Of a stretch of 8,906 bases of DNA, positions 1-6,619 are shown in pieces; the first letter of the stretch is position 1, and every line of letters begins with the position of its first letter. Origin of the DNA: JBBTRN01 sp038065175 (GTDB lineage: Bacteria; Patescibacteriota; Doudnabacteria; UBA920); contig JBBTRN010000060.1 in assembly GCA_038065175.1 (NCBI GenBank), positions 1 through 8,906 of the forward strand. Direction: 5' to 3'. Made by a program: the position numbers and the translations under genes. A model generated the notes under the pieces. It was not told the origin of the DNA. It worked only from the letters and a program-made list of their open reading frames with translations, and did no database searches.

Positions 1-2
1 GG

Positions 3-395
3 TTTTCCTCTTACTTGCATCCTTTAAAAGAAAATTTAATACTGGGTGTAGGCCAGGAAAATGGGAGAGTAAAACTTTCTTTGTTCGATGTTTCCGACTC
101 CTCTAGCCCGAAAGAAATAGACAAGTATACTCTGGACGAATATTACAGTGAGGCGCAAAATAACCACCACGCGTTTTTGCAGGACGAAAAATACGAAGTA
201 TTTTTCTTGCCCGGCGGACAGACCGGTTATGTGTTTAGCTATGCTGGCAATAAATTAAGCCTTAAAAAAGCGATTGGTCAGGTGCAGGCGCAAAGGGCTT
301 TGTATGTGAATGATAATTTGTACATAATCGGCTCGGATAGAATTATCGTCTTAAATGAAAAGACTTGGGAGAGGGTAGGGGAATTGGTTTACTAA
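3..395 (+). CDS. Secreted beta-propeller domain protein, C-terminal end (5' partial)
   Basis: The reading frame is open from the window edge and encodes the last 130 residues of a larger protein, so the true start lies upstream. The sequence FSSYLHPLKENLILGVGQE followed by LSLFDVSDSSSPKEIDKYTL, then HHAFLQDEKYEVFFLPGG and a final blade RALYVNDNLYIIGSDRIIVL, is typical of the C-terminal beta-propeller domain of secreted bacterial and archaeal proteins (the PF09826 type, recognised from memory). Known members are exported and form a WD40-like propeller; their ligand is generally unknown. No membrane segment is seen in the visible part. An intrinsic terminator follows 37 bases after the stop, so this gene ends its transcription unit. 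The family call is fairly sure; no function can be given. Confidence 0.8.
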   Translation, partial: FSSYLHPLKENLILGVGQENGRVKLSLFDVSDSSSPKEIDKYTLDEYYSEAQNNHHAFLQDEKYEVFFLPGGQTGYVFSYAGNKLSLKKAIGQVQAQRALYVNDNLYIIGSDRIIVLNEKTWERVGELVY

Positions 396-431
396 AACAA
401 ACTGATAACAAATAATTTATTACTGATAACT

Positions 432-458
432 AAAAACCTCGGGCAACCGGGGTTTTTT
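432..458 (+). terminator. Rho-independent terminator of the beta-propeller gene
   Basis: An A5 tract, the stem CCTCGG/CCGGGG (one T·G pair) and a GCAA tetraloop of GNRA type are followed by six T. The A tract can pair with the T run to lengthen the stem. The hairpin separates the upstream gene from the promoter that begins a few bases later. Confidence 0.85.
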
Positions 459-463
459 GACGA

Positions 464-492
464 TTGCAAAACCAGAGAGAGAAATATATAAT
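464..492 (+). promoter_or_regulatory. Sigma70-type promoter for the small secreted protein gene
   Basis: A -35-like TTGCAA (464-469) and a perfect -10 TATAAT (487-492) are separated by 17 bases. Transcription would start near 499 and give a leader of about 44 bases ending in the AGGAGG site. The promoter lies directly behind the preceding terminator, so the downstream gene has its own transcription unit. Confidence 0.65.
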
Positions 493-532
493 GTCAATAA
501 CCAGGCGCTGTTGGCTTGGAATTTTTCTTTGT

Positions 533-538
533 AGGAGG
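533..538 (+). promoter_or_regulatory. Perfect Shine-Dalgarno site AGGAGG that fixes the start at 543
   Basis: AGGAGG ends four bases before the ATG at 543. It is the only full-strength site in front of any gene in this window; most other starts have none or a weak one. It excludes the in-frame TTG at 516, which lies upstream of the site. Confidence 0.8.
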
Positions 539-542
539 CCTC

Positions 543-1052
543 ATGCAGAACATGAAGGCGTTTTTGGTCGTTTTGATGTTCGTTTTTGCCGGTCTGATGT
601 CGGCACAGAGCGGGCACGGGTTGAAGGCAGAGGATCTAGTAGCCAGTTTGAAGTCTGGCAAGATCCTAATACTCTTCACCACCCTTTTCCCGAAACCATC
701 GTTTTGCGTTTTGAGAGGAGACATCCATGGCCTCTCGATGTTGATGGCCGATTGTAGCAATCTTTCCGAGTCCTCTGTTGCTAAAGGCACAGAGGGGTTA
801 CCTAGTTGGGCCAAAGGGGTTTGGGCGGCAACTGAGCCTAAGCGGCGCCTGGTTTTTTTCGGGATCTACGAGGACAAGAGTGCGAAACAAGACGGTTCCA
901 AATTTGTGCCCGTATTCTACGGGTATAAGCCGGGGAACTTGTCTTCGCTGGAAAACTCGACCATCGGCGATATAAATTCGCCAAAAATCAAGAGGCTGTT
1001 AGAGGAGCAACTGTACCTGGTTCGTTGGACTCGGTTTCCTAACCGCCCGTAG
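543..1052 (+). CDS. Small secreted protein of unknown function
   Basis: I do not recognise this 169-residue protein. An N-terminal signal peptide is clear: Lys5, a hydrophobic core at residues 6-19, and a likely cleavage around SAQSG (20-24). The mature part has two cysteines (Cys55, Cys71) that could form a disulfide, a mixed alpha/beta look, and no evident catalytic motif. The ATG at 543 is chosen because a perfect AGGAGG precedes it; the ATG at 552 is a weaker alternative. The gene is a closed unit, with its own promoter and a strong hairpin 18 bases after the stop. Its G-rich codon style and strong ribosome site differ from its neighbours, which suggests high expression or recent acquisition. 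That it is a gene is well supported; its role is unknown. Confidence 0.75.
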   Translation: MQNMKAFLVVLMFVFAGLMSAQSGHGLKAEDLVASLKSGKILILFTTLFPKPSFCVLRGDIHGLSMLMADCSNLSESSVAKGTEGLPSWAKGVWAATEPKRRLVFFGIYEDKSAKQDGSKFVPVFYGYKPGNLSSLENSTIGDINSPKIKRLLEEQLYLVRWTRFPNRP

Positions 1053-1070
1053 CCCGGATTGTTATCCCGA

Positions 1071-1114
1071 ACGAGGCTCGGGCGCATCCCGCCCGAGCCT
1101 CGTCCCACCCTTTT
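1071..1114 (+). terminator. 13-bp GC-rich terminator-like hairpin after the small secreted gene
   Basis: ACGAGGCTCGGGC (1071-1083) and GCCCGAGCCTCGT (1091-1103) form a perfect 13-bp stem with a 7-base loop. A CCCACCC spacer precedes a short TTTT at 1111-1114. The stem is much stronger than any other terminator here, but the T run is displaced and short, so it may act as an mRNA 3'-end stabiliser as much as a terminator. Confidence 0.65.
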
Positions 1115-1217
1115 CTGATTAAGGGTATTTATTTTGTTTGATTTTGAAAAGCAGGAGTTAATTTAGCGTTCTCAAAATTTACATTAGAAATTACTACCGA
1201 TTGGGATTTCCTGCCCC

Positions 1218-1229
1218 GAGCGAAGTCGA
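1218..1229. repeat. Partial copy of a dispersed GAGCGAAGTCGA repeat
   Basis: The 12-mer GAGCGAAGTCGA occurs here in intergenic DNA and again at 8028-8039 inside msrB. Here it lies between TGCCC and GGGCA, which could close a small hairpin (1212-1236), but the long left arm seen in the msrB copy is absent. Similar motifs are, from memory, common dispersed repeats in several environmental bacterial groups. The rest of the 1115-1276 spacer is AT-rich with no gene. Confidence 0.4.
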
Positions 1230-1276
1230 GAGGGCACCCTACCCCGAAGGATGAATTTATGATACCTTAAAAAAAT

Positions 1277-1885
1277 TTAAGCGTCAATTTTGATTTCGCC
1301 GGTTGGGCTGTGTTCCCGCGCGTGCGTAATCACATCAACTATGGTTTTCAGCAAAAGGAAAATAATTACCACGGCGGTATTGGCAGCCAAAAACGCGCCT
1401 AGCATAAGCACTATATGCATGGGGATTATCCGGCGGTAGGGAGCCAGAACCAGTTGGCCTAAATTTATCATCCGCGCTCGGTCGGCTGTCCGGTTTAAAT
1501 AGAATGATAGAGCATGGTTAGCCGCAAAAGCCAGAGCCGGCCAGAGCAGGAAATTCCATCCATCGACGCGGAAAAATTGCGCAAGGAAAATTGCGTAAAT
1601 AAAATGGAAAAAGCCGTAGTGAAAAAGAAAAAAAGGAATGAGCGTCGGTTTGGCCGCAGAAACGTTTATTTGCCGGCCGTTAAATTCCAGCCCTTGAGCG
1701 GAAAATTGCTTTAAGTCCGCCATTTTTATAACCTGAAACACGCCGATTATCAGGCTTTGCAGCCAATAGGTCCAGAGCATTTCAGCGGCTGACCATTTGT
1801 TGACGATAGCGACCGCGATTACAACCGCATTAGCTAAAATAAGCAATAAAAAGCTGGGTTTGTATATAACTTTTGTCAAATTCAT
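1277..1885 (-). CDS. Multi-pass membrane protein resembling DUF6498
   Basis: This 202-residue integral membrane protein has about five or six hydrophobic segments (roughly residues 9-29, 38-54, 82-104, 110-130, 150-180). Motifs such as WTYWLQSLIIGVFQVIKM, FFLFHYGFFHFIYAIFL and APYRRIIPMHIVLMLGAFL match my memory of the DUF6498 family, which has a conserved HYG, a central His and an R-x-x-x-x-H near the last helix pair. The family's function is unknown. It is transcribed alone on the minus strand, divergent from the PsbP-like gene. Its ATG at 1885 has no Shine-Dalgarno site. The family call rests on motif recall only and could be replaced by 'conserved membrane protein'. Confidence 0.75.
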   Translation of the reverse strand: MNLTKVIYKPSFLLLILANAVVIAVAIVNKWSAAEMLWTYWLQSLIIGVFQVIKMADLKQFSAQGLEFNGRQINVSAAKPTLIPFFLFHYGFFHFIYAIFLAQFFRVDGWNFLLWPALAFAANHALSFYLNRTADRARMINLGQLVLAPYRRIIPMHIVLMLGAFLAANTAVVIIFLLLKTIVDVITHAREHSPTGEIKIDA

Positions 1886-1901
1886 GACATCATGATATCA
1901 T
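1873..1901 (+). promoter_or_regulatory. Promoter for the 1925 gene, with a palindrome over the -10
   Basis: TTGTCA (1873-1878, one mismatch to TTGACA) and TATCAT (1896-1901, one mismatch to TATAAT) are 17 bases apart, predicting a start near 1908 and a leader of about 17 bases carrying GAGGGA. The -35 lies inside the first codons of the divergent minus-strand gene. ATGATATCAT (1892-1901) is a perfect 10-bp palindrome covering the -10 and could bind a dimeric regulator, though it is short and AT-rich. Confidence 0.6.
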
Positions 1902-1924
1902 AAAACAAAACAGCGAGGGAAAAC

Positions 1925-2536
1925 ATGCTTGAAATAAAAGCAAAAATCGAAGCGGGCAAAGCCTTTGTCCTTCAGCACAAAAAAGCTTTAGCGCTTGCGC
2001 TGGGAGTGATATTTTTATTTTTGGCGCCGTTTCTGTTTTCGTTTTCGCCCAAGGACCAGCGGGCCGGTAATTCCGCAGGCGGGCAATGGCAGGTTTACGA
2101 GAGCGAGGCTTTAGGTTTTTCCGTGTCGCACCCGGCCGGCTGGAGCGTAAAGGAAGCCGACGCGGAGTCGGGACCGGATATTTTGGTGTTGGACAGCGGC
2201 GGCAAAGCGTTTGTAAGGATTCGCGGCTTCCTTGATCCTAACTTGGACAGCGAAGAGGCCATAAGTTCATCTATTGCTGAATACCAAAAATCGCTGGCCT
2301 CGCAGGAGGGCGTGAGAGTTTCCGATTTTCAGACCGAGGGAATTAAAAATAACATCGGCGGTTTTTGGCTTACCGGGGAATTTCCAGTCAAAGGCAGCGC
2401 TTATCGATTTTTTGAGCGCGGATGGCTTTCTTTGGCCGGACAGGCATTAATTTTGCGCGCCGCGGACGCGCCCGAGAGTTTTGACGAATCTGTAATCACC
2501 ATGAAAAAAATAATGGACAGTTTTCAGATAAAATAA
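1925..2536 (+). CDS. Membrane-anchored PsbP-like domain protein
   Basis: This 203-residue protein has a basic N-terminus, one membrane helix (about 20-40), a short linker and an extracytoplasmic domain. That domain begins YESEALGFSVSHPAGWSVKE (59-78), the 'y-GFS--yP-gW' opening of PsbP-like/PsbP-related domains common in small-genome CPR bacteria. It continues with a strand VRIRGF and a C-terminal helix with the MKKIMDSFQI ending typical of that fold. Known relatives have no established enzymatic role here; this is not evidence of photosynthesis. GAGGGA precedes the ATG by five bases and supports the start. A second protein of the same architecture is encoded at 6047-6619. The long inverted repeat that starts 16 bases after the stop may mark the end of its mRNA. 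Confidence 0.8.
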   Translation: MLEIKAKIEAGKAFVLQHKKALALALGVIFLFLAPFLFSFSPKDQRAGNSAGGQWQVYESEALGFSVSHPAGWSVKEADAESGPDILVLDSGGKAFVRIRGFLDPNLDSEEAISSSIAEYQKSLASQEGVRVSDFQTEGIKNNIGGFWLTGEFPVKGSAYRFFERGWLSLAGQALILRAADAPESFDESVITMKKIMDSFQIK

Positions 2537-2552
2537 TCGGATTTACCCGCTT

Positions 2553-2643
2553 GAAGGTCATCTTCTGGCACGTCTTATAAAGACACATAATTTGATATCG
2601 ACATCGGTTAAAAAAATTAGCTTTATGCCAGAAGATGACCTTC
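2553..2643. repeat. 18-bp perfect inverted repeat spanning an intergenic region
   Basis: GAAGGTCATCTTCTGGCA (2553-2570) is the exact reverse complement of TGCCAGAAGATGACCTTC (2626-2643), with a 55-base AT-rich spacer. The spacer holds a small hairpin GTCTT-ATA-AAGAC (2572-2584). It starts 16 bases after one stop codon and ends 11 bases before the next start. There is no T run, so it is not a standard terminator, and no flanking target duplication is visible. It could be a MITE remnant or a leader RNA structure. Confidence 0.85.
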
Positions 2644-2654
2644 TGCCAACCAAT

Positions 2655-3914
2655 ATGAAAATAATCTTTAAAATTATTACTCTGGCAGCCATCTTTTCGG
2701 TTGGCATTTTTTTTGCATCCGCCAAGGGCGCCAAACCCGCGGCGGTTATGGGGAATGTGACGTATAGCGCCATAGGCACAAACCAGCTGGAAGGCGGCCC
2801 GGCCAGTCTTTACGGAAATTTTTTAGAAGGCAACCTCATCAATTCAGGAGGCGTAAGCATACTGGCGCAAGGTGAAGCTTTGGAGACAGTAAACCTGTTG
2901 CGGGAGGAATTTAACCAACTCAACGGCGGCCGCGGAGCGTCTGTTCAAAAAACCGACGCGCAGGGCAATAAGTTTTGGGGTTATGAAAAACTTGATCCTA
3001 GCAAAGCACTTAGTCCCCAATACCGGATTGACGCGAACATCAGCGTTACCCGTGCCCGGCACAGCGAAAATCCGGCCTTGCAGGACGTGAGCGTGGCTGT
3101 ACGGATTTATGATATCAAAACCGGCCAGATGGTCAGCCAGACCACCGAAGTAAGGCGGAATGTGGACCCGTATGCCAATCTTGTGGAGATTGGCCCAAAG
3201 CCGACCTGGTGGCAAAGAAACATTGCCGGCTATGTCCGTGAAATCAAATACGACGATCCGGTGAGAGAGGCAATAGGCAAGGCGTCAAAAACAATTGTTG
3301 ATAAATTTTCCGAGCTTAGCGGCCAAAAGGCGGAGTCCGACGCTGACCGTTTTGCCAGAACTCTGGAAGAAAGCGGCTATAAGCCGATTGTGCCGGACGA
3401 AATTCGAAACCCGCGTAACGAAAGCGGAAACAAATCCGAAGGCAAGGTTCCCGTGCCCGGCACGCCTATTTCCAAATCAAATTACGACCATATTCTCGGC
3501 ACGGCCAATTGCCCGCAATGGGCCGTGCTTCAGGAAACCGGCGTATATTGTTTTACCAAGGAAGAAATGGAGTCCCTTTTCGGCGGCGGCCGCGGCCTGG
3601 GCATTATCCATAGCATCCCGCCGACCTATCCGTTTTATGACGGCAAAGAGCCGTGGCTGGCGCCGGAAAAGTCTCCGGCCGAAGCGTCGGCAGATGAAAT
3701 CCCGGACAGCTCCGTGAGCGATAGCGAGAAAGAATATCGGCAGTGGCTGGACTGCATTGGCCGGCCCGTGCCAAAAACCCGGGTCGAGCTGGAAGAGCGG
3801 GAGCGGCAGGATGCGGTGCCCGGAAGTCCCTGCTACAACCCCAACCCTCCTGATATTAAAAAAGCTCCTGACGGCACGCGCCTGCCGGATGTTTTGTGGA
3901 CCGTGCCGAGGTAA
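2655..3914 (+). CDS. Exported protein with a possible CsgG-like domain
   Basis: This 419-residue protein starts with a clear signal peptide, MKIIFKIITLAAIFSVGIFF plus ASA|KG, without a lipobox Cys. The signal peptide decides the start at 2655 over an in-frame ATG at 2625 and a TTG at 2592; there is no Shine-Dalgarno site. Residues about 60-220 recall the CsgG/FlgT-type fold. They run ILAQGEALETVNLLREEFNQ, then YRIDANISVTRARHSENPA and VAVRIYDIKTGQMVSQTTEV, then an amphipathic 'DPVREAIGKASKTIVDKFSE' helix, as in 'AdYiv-G-i...vrl-D-kTGev...A---iv--l'. Residues 225-419 are low-complexity to mixed, rich in Pro, Glu and Ser, with Cys286, 299, 367 and 393. In diderms CsgG forms an outer-membrane secretion channel; that role is not implied here. 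The next gene follows 12 bases after the stop, so the two are probably co-transcribed. The fold assignment is tentative. Confidence 0.8.
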   Translation: MKIIFKIITLAAIFSVGIFFASAKGAKPAAVMGNVTYSAIGTNQLEGGPASLYGNFLEGNLINSGGVSILAQGEALETVNLLREEFNQLNGGRGASVQKTDAQGNKFWGYEKLDPSKALSPQYRIDANISVTRARHSENPALQDVSVAVRIYDIKTGQMVSQTTEVRRNVDPYANLVEIGPKPTWWQRNIAGYVREIKYDDPVREAIGKASKTIVDKFSELSGQKAESDADRFARTLEESGYKPIVPDEIRNPRNESGNKSEGKVPVPGTPISKSNYDHILGTANCPQWAVLQETGVYCFTKEEMESLFGGGRGLGIIHSIPPTYPFYDGKEPWLAPEKSPAEASADEIPDSSVSDSEKEYRQWLDCIGRPVPKTRVELEERERQDAVPGSPCYNPNPPDIKKAPDGTRLPDVLWTVPR

Positions 3915-3926
3915 AACATAAAATAT

Positions 3927-5951
3927 ATGTTCTTCCGCAGTTTAAAATATTTTTTTCTAACTTTTGTAGTCACGATTTTGGCAGGTATTTTTGCTGTTGG
4001 AGTAAAGGCCGATTCCATGGAGCAATACTGCGACGGTTTTCGTGACCCATGGTTTTCAGACATGGCGCTCTCCGGAACTATCTGCGAGCCTATTAGTCCA
4101 GCAGTTACGATACCTCTGGGAAGCGGAAGTTTTAACGCGCATATGAGCGTCAGATTTCCCGATGCGCAGACGACGGTGGAAGATGTTACTTCCACTGTGC
4201 GAATTCCCAATCTCGGCATTGAGCTCGGCACAAGCCAGACCACTAATAATGATCAGCGGGAATTCAAGGAAGTCCCGTTGGGTGATTATGCCACCCGTTC
4301 AAGCAGAAACACCCGGGTACTTGAGTTTGGATCGCAGAGCGTGGAAATTTCCTATGCTATCCGGGTGGGGCTTTGCAATGCATCGGTGAAAGTGTGGGGG
4401 GAGAGTCCGTTGGATAACGCGGGGTATTTTAGTATTTTGTCCGATCAGATTAACAATGAAGCAAAAATAATAACGAAAGGGATGAAGAACACTAAGATAT
4501 GCGCCATCCCAGCTCCTGCGGTAAACCCTCTTAACGCGCCGACCCAGCTTCCCCAGCCAAGCAAAGAAGAAGTGGAAAAGTTTGTCAGGGAGTTTCCGCC
4601 ATATGTGCCGCCGGAAGACGCTACTGCGCCAGCGCCTGCATCGCCGGCTCCGGTCCCGCAAAGCGCGGCTCCGGCGACTGCCACTCCGGCCGCGGCAGAT
4701 GCTCAGCCGTGCACCCCAGCCGAACTGGAGCGGCTGAAACAGGAGTTGGCCGCGGCCGAGGACGCTCTGCAAACCACCAACCGCAATTTGGAAAGGCTGG
4801 CCGAGAAACTCGACCTTATAAATTTCGGCATCGCGGACTCTGAAGACGCCATCCGCGACTACAAGCAGGCGGCAGACGGTGCGGCATCTGCCCAACTTCG
4901 CAAGCAGTACGAAAAAGAAGTCAGCGATTATCAAAAACGTTTGGCGCAACTGCAGTCTGTAAAAGCCGGTGTCCCTCAAAAGCTCGCCGAGGCAAAACAG
5001 GCCGTTGCCGCGGCCGAAAATAATCACGCGAGGCTTTTGTCAGAACTATTAAAATGCACTGCCGCGGTGGAAAAGCAGGGTATTGAACAAGCCCGCGAAG
5101 AGCGCAAAGCCGCAAGCGAAAAACAGCATCAGGCCTTTATTGATGAAATGAAAAAGAAGGAAAAAGCCATAGAAGATCGGTTAGCGGACAAGGAGTTCCG
5201 TGAGGCCGTGTCCGATTTTAACATTCGCGAAAGCCAAGGTCAAACGCCGCCCGATGTGCGCGCGCCGGAGAGGCGCGGATATTTTGAAAATGTCTGCCGC
5301 GAAGGCGAAGTCCGCCAAAGCGAGCGCAAAGTTTGCCATTACCCCCAGTTAAACGAAAACGCCGGCCCCATATTCCGCACGGCTTATGGCGAGGCCGCGC
5401 TTACGCGCGCGGAAATCAGAGGTTTTCAAAAAGTTTTTCAAGCCCTTAATCCTTCGCTTTCCACTCATATCGCGCTATTGGACGCGGTGGGTCCGCGAAT
5501 ACTGCCCGCTTTGCCGATCGCTGACCAGTTGATTGGACTAGCGCCGGATATTTTGGAAGGGATAGGCAAATTGCCGGAGCTTTTGTCCGGCGGCATTGCT
5601 GAAATCCGCATTCCGGTAAGAATTGACGAATACGAAATTATAGATACCTATACTTGCCAGGCAGACGGCGCGGATTGGCGCGTGCCCTGGAAGAAAAATA
5701 CCACCCCCCGTTTTATTGAAAGCCGGTATTTTGAAATTCCTTTCCGTTGCGGCGCTTTTAAGCCTGCACCGGGCGAGGAAGAGCGGGAGTTTTCCTTTGA
5801 GCCAAGCGGGCTTAACCGTTGCCGCGCCGCAACGCCGGACGCGCTAGTAAGAAAAGTTGGGGAATTAACCCCCGAGGCCATTTTGGCCGCCTGGGAGGAA
5901 GCCGAAGTTCCCCCCAATCCCGAAGGCTGCGGCAACACCCCGCCGAAATAA
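3927..5951 (+). CDS. Large exported coiled-coil protein with Cys-containing terminal domains
   Basis: I do not recognise this 674-residue protein. A signal peptide covers about residues 1-29 (hydrophobic 8-26, cleavage near VKA|DS). Residues 30-195 form a probable beta-rich domain with Cys35, 53, 150 and 192. Residues 196-260 are a Pro/Ala-rich linker. Residues about 264-430 are a long charged coiled coil (LERLKQELAAAEDALQ, then LRKQYEKEVSDYQKRLAQLQ). Residues 445-674 form a C-terminal domain with Cys457, 470, 577, 608, 632 and 668 and no membrane anchor. The even total of twelve Cys suggests disulfides outside the cell. The layout (globular, flexible linker, rod, globular) suggests a structural, adhesion or wall-spanning protein, but that is inference. 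It lies 12 bases after the CsgG-like gene, likely in one operon. No Shine-Dalgarno site precedes the ATG. Confidence 0.85.
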   Translation: MFFRSLKYFFLTFVVTILAGIFAVGVKADSMEQYCDGFRDPWFSDMALSGTICEPISPAVTIPLGSGSFNAHMSVRFPDAQTTVEDVTSTVRIPNLGIELGTSQTTNNDQREFKEVPLGDYATRSSRNTRVLEFGSQSVEISYAIRVGLCNASVKVWGESPLDNAGYFSILSDQINNEAKIITKGMKNTKICAIPAPAVNPLNAPTQLPQPSKEEVEKFVREFPPYVPPEDATAPAPASPAPVPQSAAPATATPAAADAQPCTPAELERLKQELAAAEDALQTTNRNLERLAEKLDLINFGIADSEDAIRDYKQAADGAASAQLRKQYEKEVSDYQKRLAQLQSVKAGVPQKLAEAKQAVAAAENNHARLLSELLKCTAAVEKQGIEQAREERKAASEKQHQAFIDEMKKKEKAIEDRLADKEFREAVSDFNIRESQGQTPPDVRAPERRGYFENVCREGEVRQSERKVCHYPQLNENAGPIFRTAYGEAALTRAEIRGFQKVFQALNPSLSTHIALLDAVGPRILPALPIADQLIGLAPDILEGIGKLPELLSGGIAEIRIPVRIDEYEIIDTYTCQADGADWRVPWKKNTTPRFIESRYFEIPFRCGAFKPAPGEEEREFSFEPSGLNRCRAATPDALVRKVGELTPEAILAAWEEAEVPPNPEGCGNTPPK

Positions 5952-6048
5952 TCCCGTTAGAAATTTGGGATTAAATTTCAGCGCGCACTTTGAAACCCAG
6001 ATTATTGTTAACTGAAACTAAAATTAAAATATTAATTTCTAACGGGAT
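5951..6048. repeat. 15-bp perfect inverted repeat linking a stop codon to the next start codon
   Basis: ATCCCGTTAGAAATT (5951-5965) is the exact reverse complement of AATTTCTAACGGGAT (6034-6048), separated by 68 bases. The left arm begins on the last base of the upstream stop codon and the right arm ends inside the downstream ATG (6047-6049). The spacer can fold further, with TTTCA (5976-5980)/TGAAA (5991-5995) and TGGG (5966-5969)/CCCA (5996-5999). In mRNA the stem would bury the start codon and its upstream bases. No target duplication is seen. Confidence 0.85.
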
Positions 6049-6619
6049 GAACCTGCTAAGAAACAAATTTTTTTGGATAATACTCGCGCTAGTTGTGGTT
6101 GCCGGTCTGGCAAGCTGGCGCCTGCTTTCCCGCCCGCCTAAGTCCTCGGGCATTAGCGAAGCCGGCGTATACAAAAACGCCAAACTAGGCTTTTCCATTA
6201 GCTATCCCAAATGGTGGGTTTTGGAAGAGCCAAAAAGTTTGCCGGACAGCGTGTTAATTTACGACAAATTAAACAACGCGCAAATTGTCCTGCGGGTTTT
6301 TGACTACAAAGGCGATGATTTAAAAAAGAATTTTGCCCTAATGTCGGGGCTGGCCAAGGACGCCTTTTATTACGATAAAAATTACAAATTAGAAACATTC
6401 AGGCGCACGCTTTTCGGCCGTTTACCCGCTTATGCCGCTTCGGGCAAATTCAGCGACGGCCAGATCGAATGGGATTTTCAGGAATATGGAATATTTCCGG
6501 AAAGCTCGGAAAGATATTACAAATTGCGGGCTGACATGAAATCTTCTGTCTCCAAATCTTACGAAACCGCAATCGCGGACATGGTTGAGTCTTTGATAAT
6601 AACTTCAGGCGGCAAATGA
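6047..6619 (+). CDS. Second membrane-anchored PsbP-like domain protein
   Basis: This 190-residue protein has the same architecture as the protein at 1925-2536. One membrane helix (about 8-25) is followed by an extracytoplasmic domain opening VYKNAKLGFSISYPKWWVLE (41-60), the PsbP-like 'LGFs-sYP--W' signature. It continues with IVLRVFDYKG and a C-terminal helix ending AIADMVESLIITSG. The ATG at 6047 is preferred over an in-frame TTG at 5990 because it begins right at the basic-hydrophobic anchor; the ATG lies in the right arm of the inverted repeat. It is the first of three genes joined by ATGA overlaps. Sequence similarity to the 1925 copy is low outside the signature, so any duplication is old. 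Its role is unknown. Confidence 0.8.
   Translation: MNLLRNKFFWIILALVVVAGLASWRLLSRPPKSSGISEAGVYKNAKLGFSISYPKWWVLEEPKSLPDSVLIYDKLNNAQIVLRVFDYKGDDLKKNFALMSGLAKDAFYYDKNYKLETFRRTLFGRLPAYAASGKFSDGQIEWDFQEYGIFPESSERYYKLRADMKSSVSKSYETAIADMVESLIITSGGK

Noticed and set aside
401..430. Direct repeat ACTGATAAC at 401-409 and 422-430
   Set aside because: Nine bases in AT-rich spacer with no other element features; probably chance or a small duplication.
457..492. TTGACG at 457 as the -35 for the TATAAT at 487
   Set aside because: The spacing would be 24 bases; TTGCAA at 464 gives the expected 17.
1061..1110. Integron attC-like site after the small secreted gene
   Set aside because: GTTAT is present, but there is no matching AAC-type partner or paired R/L boxes; a plain 13-bp hairpin explains it.
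1266..1281. CTTAAA/TTTAAG hairpin at the stop of the minus-strand membrane gene
   Set aside because: A six-pair AT-rich stem with the T run in its loop is too weak to call a terminator.
3295..3717. Plus-strand frame of 140 codons inside the CsgG-like gene
   Set aside because: Arg- and Pro-rich out-of-frame translation within a longer supported gene.
4299..5027. Long minus-strand open frame (242 codons) opposite the coiled-coil gene
   Set aside because: It is rich in Arg and Cys, shows no domain, and lies wholly inside a convincing plus-strand gene with a signal peptide; it reflects the GC-rich codon pattern of that gene.
5990..6046. TTG start for the second PsbP-like protein
   Set aside because: It would put a polar 19-residue extension before the membrane anchor; the ATG at 6047 places the basic residues and helix as expected.
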